From GCA-2705995 sp965661625 (GTDB taxonomy: Bacteria; Bacteroidota; Bacteroidia; Flavobacteriales_G; Salibacteraceae): a stretch of DNA of 64,000 nt. Location of the stretch: contig CBFIEM010000002.1 in assembly GCA_965661625.1 (NCBI GenBank), positions 189,263 to 253,262 on the forward strand. The letters are read 5' to 3'. Positions 58,582 through 64,000 of this stretch are shown piece by piece. Numbering within the stretch: the stretch's first letter is position 1; each line of letters opens with the position of its first letter. The notes beneath the pieces are model-generated. The model saw nothing but the letters and a program-made list of their open reading frames with translations. It was not told the DNA's origin and made no database searches. Position numbers and translations under genes: made by a program.

Positions 58582-58878
58582 ATGAGTGAGTTATCCATTA
58601 AAGTAACTTTAGCAAATCGGGTTTACCCACTCACAATAGCACGGGGAGAAGAGGAGTATATTCGCAAGGCTGCGAAATTGGTAAATGAAAACATTAAAGA
58701 GTTAGAGCTGAATTACGCAGTTCGAGATCGGCAAGATTTACTTGCAATGACCGCACTCTTTTATGCTACCAAGGATGTTGAGAAAGCCGATACTCCAACC
58801 CAAACTGAGACCCACTCCACGAATGAAGAATTAAAAGCGGTAGTGGAAATGCTTGAGGCCTATATTAAACCAGATTGA
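58582..58878 (+). CDS. zapA: Cell-division protein ZapA
   Basis: A 98-residue FtsZ-ring-associated protein. The N-terminal domain is LSIKVTLANRVYPLTIARGEEEYIRKAAKLVNENIKEL, followed by a helix (NYAVRDRQDLLAMTALFYATKDVEK) and a short C-terminal helix for dimer or tetramer formation. ZapA crosslinks FtsZ protofilaments. It is followed by a structured RNA gene and rny, an arrangement paralleling the zapA-ssrS order of enterobacteria. Confidence 0.88.
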   Translation: MSELSIKVTLANRVYPLTIARGEEEYIRKAAKLVNENIKELELNYAVRDRQDLLAMTALFYATKDVEKADTPTQTETHSTNEELKAVVEMLEAYIKPD

Positions 58879-58911
58879 CGTTCTTTTTTATAAACGTTGG
58901 AAACAACGGAA

Positions 58912-59127
58912 TGCATCCCGCATGAATTGCTATTGTTTGGTAAAACTAACACCTTTACCGTTAAGAGGATAGCACACAGTTCTTATGTCAGGCCTGTTTA
59001 TCGCATGTATGTTACATGACGAGATTTCACTTTTGTGAGACACTGGACGACAGCCGAATCGTGGCGCCTCTATATTTTGAACTTGTTCAAGTTTTACTCA
59101 AACAAACAATTTGTGCGGGTTTTTTTA
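58912..59127 (+). ncRNA. ssrS: Candidate 6S RNA (6S-Flavo type)
   Basis: About 215 nt between zapA and rny without an open frame. The ends pair in a 27-bp interrupted helix: 58917-58929 with 59107-59119 (CCCGCATGAATTG / CAATTTGTGCGGG, two G-U), 58933-58939 with 59099-59105 (TTGTTTG / CAAACAA), and 58940-58946 with 59091-59097 (GTAAAAC / GTTTTAC). The 3' arm runs into a seven-T stretch, giving a terminator. Inside, CATGTA-TGT-TACATG and TCAC-TTTT-GTGA are hairpins. The size, long closing helix and genomic place after zapA fit 6S RNA, the sigma-RNAP inhibitor; the Rfam 6S-Flavo family exists for this phylum. Confidence 0.62.
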
Positions 59128-59152
59128 TTTAAGGACAAACAGAAAGTAACAC

Positions 59153-60694
59153 ATGGATGCAATTAGTATGATTATCGGTTTGGTCGCAGGAGTCCTCGCA
59201 GGTGCGGGAATCGCTTATGTGATGATTAGAAAATCGGTGGAACGGAAGGCAGAAGGAGTGCTAAAAGAAGCTGAGGCTGAGGCCGAGGTAATAAAGCAGA
59301 AAAAATTGCTTCAAGCAAAAGAGAAATTCCTGCAGTTAAAAGAAGAGCATGAGAAGAAGATAGGAGAACGGAATAATAAGCTTCAGCAGGCAGAGCAACG
59401 CATTAAACAGAAGGAAGGGTCTCTAAACCAGAAGCTTGGTGATGCCAACAAAAAGGATAAACAAATTGAGTCAATTCGTAAAAATCTAAATCAGCAACTG
59501 GAAATTGTTCAGCAAAAGCAAGATGACCTCGATAAAATTCAACAACAACGCATTTCACAACTTGAAGGGATAGCCAGCTATTCCCAAGATGATGCAAAAA
59601 ATGCCTTAATGGATGCACTCAGGGAGGAAGCTAAATCTGATGCGGCTAAACTATCTCAGGATATCTTGGACGATGCGAGAATGAATGCAAGTAAAGAGGC
59701 TAAAAAGGTGGTGATACAAACCATTCAACGCGTAGCAACTGAACATGCAATTGAAAACTCGGTCTCTGTATTTAACATTGAGAGTGACGATGTTAAAGGA
59801 AGGATTATTGGCCGTGAAGGTCGCAATATACGTGCTTTGGAAGCAGCAACGGGCGTTGAGATTGTTGTTGATGATACTCCCGAGGCAATTATCCTTTCTT
59901 GTTTTGATCCTGTTAGAAGAGAAATTGCCCGTCTTTCCTTGCATCAGTTAGTCACTGATGGTAGAATTCACCCAGCCCGAATTGAAGAAGTAGTTAAGAA
60001 AACTGAAAAACGGATAGAAGATGAAATCATGGAGACGGGTAAGCGCACCTGTATTGACCTAGGTATTCACAACATGAATTCAGAGCTGACTAAAGCTGTT
60101 GGTCGCATGAAGTATAGGAGCTCTTATGGTCAAAACCTGCTCCAACACTCCCGTGAAGTAGCAAATTTATGTGCTACAATGGCGAGTGAATTAGGATTAA
60201 ACACCAAATTGGCTAAACGCGCTGGACTATTGCATGATATCGGGAAGGTTCCCTCTGATGAGTCGGAGCTTCCTCACGCAATTCTAGGTATGAAATGGGC
60301 CGAGAAATATGGTGAGAATAAAGAAGTTTGCAATGCCATTGGTGCTCACCACGATGAAGTTGAGATGACAAGCCTGCTTTCACCAATTGTTCAGGTTTGT
60401 GATGCTATTTCAGGTGCTAGACCTGGAGCTAGGAGGGAAGTACTAGAATCATATATCCAGCGCTTGAAAGATTTAGAAAGTGTTGCTCTAGGACACGAGG
60501 GTGTGACGAAAGCCTATGCCATTCAAGCCGGTAGAGAATTACGTGTAATGGTTGAGAGTGAAAAGGTTAATGACGAAATGGCCGGACAAATTTCATATGA
60601 TATTTCTAAGAAGATTGAGAATGAAATGACATACCCAGGTCAGGTGCGCGTAACCGTTATTCGGGAAACGAGAGCAGTGAATGTTGCTCGTTAG
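59153..60694 (+). CDS. rny: Ribonuclease Y
   Basis: A membrane-anchored endoribonuclease of 513 residues that initiates mRNA decay. The N-terminal helix (AISMIIGLVAGVLAGAGIAYVMI) is followed by a long coiled coil (residues 30-190), a KH domain (ESDDVKGRIIGREGRNIRALEAATGVEIVV), an HD domain (LLHDIGKVPSDESELPHAILG with the HD pair) and a C-terminal helical part. The HD domain has the metal ligands. The ATG follows the terminator-like T-run of the upstream RNA by about 30 bp. Confidence 0.95.
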   Translation: MDAISMIIGLVAGVLAGAGIAYVMIRKSVERKAEGVLKEAEAEAEVIKQKKLLQAKEKFLQLKEEHEKKIGERNNKLQQAEQRIKQKEGSLNQKLGDANKKDKQIESIRKNLNQQLEIVQQKQDDLDKIQQQRISQLEGIASYSQDDAKNALMDALREEAKSDAAKLSQDILDDARMNASKEAKKVVIQTIQRVATEHAIENSVSVFNIESDDVKGRIIGREGRNIRALEAATGVEIVVDDTPEAIILSCFDPVRREIARLSLHQLVTDGRIHPARIEEVVKKTEKRIEDEIMETGKRTCIDLGIHNMNSELTKAVGRMKYRSSYGQNLLQHSREVANLCATMASELGLNTKLAKRAGLLHDIGKVPSDESELPHAILGMKWAEKYGENKEVCNAIGAHHDEVEMTSLLSPIVQVCDAISGARPGARREVLESYIQRLKDLESVALGHEGVTKAYAIQAGRELRVMVESEKVNDEMAGQISYDISKKIENEMTYPGQVRVTVIRETRAVNVAR

Positions 60695-60715
60695 CTGAAA
60701 GAAACTTTAGTACAT

Positions 60716-60745
60716 TAAAGGCCCTTTATAGGGCCTTTACTTTTT
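60716..60745 (+). terminator. Terminator after rny
   Basis: TAAAGGCCC-(TTTATA)-GGGCCTTTA followed by CTTTTT, 22 bp after the rny stop. The T-run overlaps the TTG that would start a longer version of the next gene. Confidence 0.72.
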
Positions 60746-60779
60746 GCTTAAGTCTGTAATGTTGGTTAGAGAATTGAGA

Positions 60780-61709
60780 ATGGAGATTTCGTACGTAAAA
60801 CATGATGAGGTAGATATTGAACGCTGGGATCACGTCGTAGACAACCATGGAAATGGCTTTCCATATCATTACAGTTGGTTTTTAGACGCAATTTCTGAGT
60901 GTAAATGGGACGCACTTGTAGTAGGGGATTATGCCTTCATTATGCCGTTGGTTTTTAATGAAAAATTGCTAGGTGTAAAACAAATATATCAACCGGTATT
61001 GACCCAACAGCTAGGTGTGATAGGTGCAGGTATTACTGCTTTAATAATACGACAGTTTCTAAGTGCTATTCCGAGTTCATTTAAATACATTCAGTTTAAC
61101 TTGTCTCATGAAAATTATGCGTTATTAGCTGAATCAGATGTAAATAGAGTGAGGACCAATTTTATCCTTGAACTGTTTAATTCGGAAGAAGCTATTCTCA
61201 ATCGGTTTGACAAAGGACTACGGAAGAAAGTAAAAAAATACAGGAGTGTACATAAAGTCGAATCCTCTGAGGATGTGGAAGAATTAATTCAATTTTACGA
61301 ACACCATTTAGAGTCAACCGTGAAGTGGGGAAAGCGCAACTACATTAGGGCTAACAAACTTTTACAAGCGGCTATGGATCGCAATATGCTCAGCATTATC
61401 CGCTTAAGTGTGGATGGAAAGGTAACGTGTATAGCTTCATTCATAGTAACACCTAAGCGAGTGATCAACGTATTTGGGGCTTCTAGTTCTTACGGCCGGA
61501 GTCAGCAATCTATGTCCATCGCATTGTATGAAATGATCAGAAGGTATGCATCAACCGATAGGGTGCTAGATTTTGAAGGTTCCGATGTTCCCGGTGTAAG
61601 TATGTTTTTCAAGAGTTTCGGTGGGACAAATGAACCCTATGCTGAATACAAAAAAGATAATTTGTCTGCTATTTTTAGTTTGCTCAAGCACAAACGAATT
61701 AAATGGTAA
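60780..61709 (+). CDS. GNAT/FemAB-like acyltransferase (BioF2_acetyltransferase type)
   Basis: A 309-residue protein from the ATG at 60780 (MEISYVKHDEVDIERWDHVV). A TTG at 60744 would lie in the rny terminator, so it was rejected. Signatures: NGFPYHYSWFLDAISECKWDALVVGDYAFIMPLVF and a double-GNAT-like core (LRKKVKKYRSVHKVESSEDVEELIQFYEHHLESTVKWGKRNY, GASSSYGRSQQSMSIALYEMIRRYASTDRVLDFEGSDVPGVSMFFKSFG), found in FemAB and peptidoglycan bridge-building enzymes and in polysaccharide clusters. Acyl donor unknown. It precedes two surface-glycan genes and probably modifies that glycan. Confidence 0.76.
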   Translation: MEISYVKHDEVDIERWDHVVDNHGNGFPYHYSWFLDAISECKWDALVVGDYAFIMPLVFNEKLLGVKQIYQPVLTQQLGVIGAGITALIIRQFLSAIPSSFKYIQFNLSHENYALLAESDVNRVRTNFILELFNSEEAILNRFDKGLRKKVKKYRSVHKVESSEDVEELIQFYEHHLESTVKWGKRNYIRANKLLQAAMDRNMLSIIRLSVDGKVTCIASFIVTPKRVINVFGASSSYGRSQQSMSIALYEMIRRYASTDRVLDFEGSDVPGVSMFFKSFGGTNEPYAEYKKDNLSAIFSLLKHKRIKW

Positions 61710-61788
61710 CACTGGCAGTTGCACCAGGTAGTTAGGATGACTGGAATGTTTAAGTTTGCTACCAGTTTATGGCTAGTAATTCCCAATA

Positions 61789-63171
61789 ATGAAATCAATA
61801 ACTGAGTTAATCAAAAACGTCGAGTCTAGCTATGAGGTAGAACGTGTGTTGGTTAATGGTGTTCCGATTTGGCCATTTTATAAAATTTTCCTTTTCGATC
61901 GCATAAACGTTGCGTCAGGAACCCTTGTAAAGCTCAGTGTCTGGGATAAATTGAGGTTGTTAAAGCATACTTTTCAAGGTATTGCTGCTTATCGTCAAAA
62001 TCCAAAAACGTTAGCCATGAGTTATGCAGAGCACAGGAAGCTGCACGACTCCTTGTACATGGATAAACTGTTAGATGGGTTGTTGTTCCACAAAGATTTA
62101 TTGGGAGAGGTAGTTCATTTAGAACTCCCCGTGGGAAATATAAAGCCGATGAGTCAAATTCCCAATCCCAATACAGCATCTCGAATGCCGTTGAGGATTC
62201 TGGAATTTTTCTTTTCAAAATGGAGCAAGGCCCCAATCATAGTAAATGGTGATGTTTTAGTTGAAGTCAATAAGTTCTTGGGGGTAGATTTATCCATTGA
62301 TTACGTAGCAAATAGGTTTCAGTCCCAGTATTTAGCTATGCGCTACTATTTGAGGAAAAAGACCAACATAAAATTTCTATTCACCATTGTTCCTTACATG
62401 AATTTTGGAGCACTTTTGGCAGCAAAAGAAAAGGGTATTCAGGTTGTAGAAGTACAGCATGGAGTTGTGTCTAAAACCCATTATGCATACTATTATTCAC
62501 GTCGCTTTGATGTGGGGTATTTACCCGATTTGCTTTTAACATTTGGAGAGCGGGAGCATTCATTTTTTGAAACAACAAGCTGTTATTTGGATCCAGAGCA
62601 AGTGATTCCAATAGGTCACTTTTACTTAGAGAGCATACTAAGTAAAGACTCCAGTTTTACCAGTAAGCAGGATAACATTGTGGTTGCAGTTTCGGTTCAA
62701 GATCCATTTGATCAGTTTTTTCCATTTTTTATAGAGGCTGCTAAATTGAATGAAGGGATTTCGTACCGGATGGTACTGAGGAGAACAACAGCTGAAACGT
62801 ATCAATCAAGGTACGCCATTCCAAAGAATATGATTTTGATTGAGGGCGCTGATGTCTATCAGGAGATTTTGAATGCGGATATTCACGCCACCTTAAACTC
62901 TACTTGCGCAATAGAAGCGCTTTCTTTAGGCACTCCAAATGTTTTAGCAAACATTGAAGGAAGGGCAAGGGCGATGTATGAGCACACATTAACTCATCCC
63001 GATTTTACGAAATATGCAAACTCACCATCCGAAATGGTGCGGGAAATTTTGAACGCAAAATCACTCAAGAAACTTAAGTTTGATGAAATTAGAGCAGCTA
63101 ATTCAAAGAACATCAAAGCTAATTATCACCAAAATTTAAGAAACGCTCTTCGAATCTTAATCTCAAAATGA
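61789..63171 (+). CDS. Capsule-type glycosyltransferase-like protein
   Basis: A 460-residue protein without a signal peptide. The C-terminal half resembles GT-B-type capsule or CDP-glycerol glycerophosphotransferase-like enzymes: FGALLAAKEKGIQVVEVQHGVVSKTHYAYYY (HG turn), and NADIHATLNSTCAIEALSLGTPNVLANIEG near residue 395, which is like the donor-binding loop. The N-terminal half has no assigned role. Its stop overlaps the flippase start by four bases, so it is in the same glycan operon. Activity is inferred. Confidence 0.65.
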   Translation: MKSITELIKNVESSYEVERVLVNGVPIWPFYKIFLFDRINVASGTLVKLSVWDKLRLLKHTFQGIAAYRQNPKTLAMSYAEHRKLHDSLYMDKLLDGLLFHKDLLGEVVHLELPVGNIKPMSQIPNPNTASRMPLRILEFFFSKWSKAPIIVNGDVLVEVNKFLGVDLSIDYVANRFQSQYLAMRYYLRKKTNIKFLFTIVPYMNFGALLAAKEKGIQVVEVQHGVVSKTHYAYYYSRRFDVGYLPDLLLTFGEREHSFFETTSCYLDPEQVIPIGHFYLESILSKDSSFTSKQDNIVVAVSVQDPFDQFFPFFIEAAKLNEGISYRMVLRRTTAETYQSRYAIPKNMILIEGADVYQEILNADIHATLNSTCAIEALSLGTPNVLANIEGRARAMYEHTLTHPDFTKYANSPSEMVREILNAKSLKKLKFDEIRAANSKNIKANYHQNLRNALRILISK

Positions 63172-64000
63172 AGTTATTAAAGAATTTCATGCTTTATGGC
63201 TTATCCAATGCCTGGGGTTCTGGTGTTTCTTACCTGCTCATCCTTTTTCTGACCGGATTTATTTCGCCTGCAGGAATTGGACTGATTACGAACTTCCAAT
63301 ACTTAGCGTACTTGATAATCCCCTTAATAGGGATATCTGCAGGAGGAGCTGTTACGCGTGAGTTTTACAATAAGAGCTTAGAATTCTCAAAACTCCTTTG
63401 GCAAACGTTTTGGCTCATTATTGCTAGTATATTGGTTTTGAGCATTGTATTTCTCTTGGCGGACGCCCTGATTGCTGAATTAACGGAGTTGCCTATTCTA
63501 TTTGTTTGGCTTTCGCTTGTGTTCGCGATAGCATTTCAAGCGGTTGAGCTAAAATTGGCTGTTTTTAGACTTCGTGATCGTGCTTTCCATTTTGCAGGAT
63601 TAAAAATTGGAAGAGGAATCATGGAGGTTATTATTACGATTGGGGGTGTTTGGGTGCTTTTTCCATCTTGGACTTGGCGTGTTTATGCTTTGATTGGAGT
63701 GAATATTTTACTCGCAATGTGGATTGCACTGAACTTAGTTCGAATTCCATTTTCGTGGCCAGATAAAGGCTATTTAAAACAAATCCTGAAGTTTTCATTG
63801 CCCCTTGTTCCAAACGCGATTATTGTCGCTATTATGGGTTTTACAGATAAACTGTTTGTCACCAATTACCTCGGTATTGCGGAAAACGGAATTTACAGCG
63901 TAGCTTTTCAATTGGGCATGATAGTTTCGCTGCTTCAAAACTCATTTAACCAAGCTTGGGTGCCATGGTTTTATAAATCCATGAGTGAGGAAATAGTGAA
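63168..64000 (+). CDS. Polysaccharide flippase (Wzx-like), N-terminal part cut by window edge
   Basis: Open without stop from ATG 63168 to the end of the window, about 277 residues. It begins MKLLKNFMLYGLSNAWGSG and has many hydrophobic segments: YLLILFLTGFISPAGIGLITNF, ASILVLSIVFLLADALIAEL, VFAIAFQAVELKLAVFRLRD, GVWVLFPSWTWRVYALIGVN. The FTDKLFVTNYLGIAENGIYSVAFQLGM segment suits the second half of MOP/Wzx flippases. It overlaps the upstream transferase by ATGA. Export of a glycan unit is the expected role. Confidence 0.85.
   Translation, partial: MKLLKNFMLYGLSNAWGSGVSYLLILFLTGFISPAGIGLITNFQYLAYLIIPLIGISAGGAVTREFYNKSLEFSKLLWQTFWLIIASILVLSIVFLLADALIAELTELPILFVWLSLVFAIAFQAVELKLAVFRLRDRAFHFAGLKIGRGIMEVIITIGGVWVLFPSWTWRVYALIGVNILLAMWIALNLVRIPFSWPDKGYLKQILKFSLPLVPNAIIVAIMGFTDKLFVTNYLGIAENGIYSVAFQLGMIVSLLQNSFNQAWVPWFYKSMSEEIV

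Noticed and set aside
58879..58911. A short frame or leader between zapA and the 6S candidate
   Set aside because: Contains no ATG frame of useful length; taken as the promoter region of the RNA.

Overview
The window reads as an ordinary chromosomal stretch of a free-living, probably marine, member of the Bacteroidota, most likely Flavobacteriales (Cryomorphaceae/Schleiferiaceae-like; the family is inference). The evidence is a gliding-motility/type IX secretion (T9SS) surface protein with SprB-type repeats and a CHU_C-like C-terminus next to a PorP/SprF gene, a TonB receptor with an N-terminal CarboxypepD_reg domain, DUF4920 and other Bacteroidota-typical families, few Shine-Dalgarno sequences, and promoters of the Bacteroidota type (-33 TTTG, -7 TAnnTTTG). 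Base composition is moderate (about 40% GC by eye). No insertion sequence, prophage, integrase or CRISPR array was seen.

Layout. 1-5800: the end of sucC, an AlkD-like DNA glycosylase, secreted or unknown proteins, a PEBP lipoprotein with a cadherin-like domain, and an SGNH esterase divergent from a TetR regulator. 5839-11692: a beta-oxidation operon on the minus strand (marR-fadB-fadA-fadE). 11827-14658: a tiny Cys/Lys-rich gene, then egtB-egtD-DUF427, an ergothioneine-type cassette. 15218-17809: tRNA-His, a flippase and a GT4 glycosyltransferase. 17832-24482: two paralogous thioredoxin-like secreted proteins, two POT peptide transporters and a DPP-IV peptidase, a peptide-scavenging block. 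24608-35712: a small membrane protein, a nested-stem intergenic element, a tandem Usp protein, typA, and a long minus-strand run (threonine aldolase, AstE/AspA-like, O-methyltransferase, M16 protease, DEAD helicase, LytTR-like regulator). 35962-41322: nitroreductase, DUF4920 plus cytochrome-c lipoproteins, rplS-trmD, and a family III CoA-transferase. 41511-46344: the T9SS adhesin, broken by a one-base shortfall in a C-run, followed by porP/sprF. 46381-52202: tRNA-Leu, a Crp/Fnr regulator translationally coupled to a CxxC redox protein, tRNA-Lys, aroK, a PRTase, a TPMT-like methyltransferase, an RlmD-type methyltransferase and rocD. 52352-58139: a solute-binding protein, then a minus-strand envelope cluster of TonB receptor, CarboxypepD_reg protein and M23 peptidase. 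58281-60694: a coiled-coil protein, zapA, a probable 6S (6S-Flavo type) RNA and rny. 60780-64000: the start of a surface-polysaccharide locus with a GNAT/FemAB-like enzyme, a capsule-type transferase and a flippase cut by the window edge.

The observations most worth following are the poly-C frameshift in the surface adhesin, the nested-stem intergenic element at 24921-25002, the 6S-like RNA between zapA and rny, the EgtB-EgtD-DUF427 cassette, and small genes that length cut-offs miss (4068-4247 and 11827-11973). No clearly undescribed large multi-gene system is visible. Start codons were often moved downstream of the longest open frame where terminators, overlaps, signal peptides or family alignment favour it.
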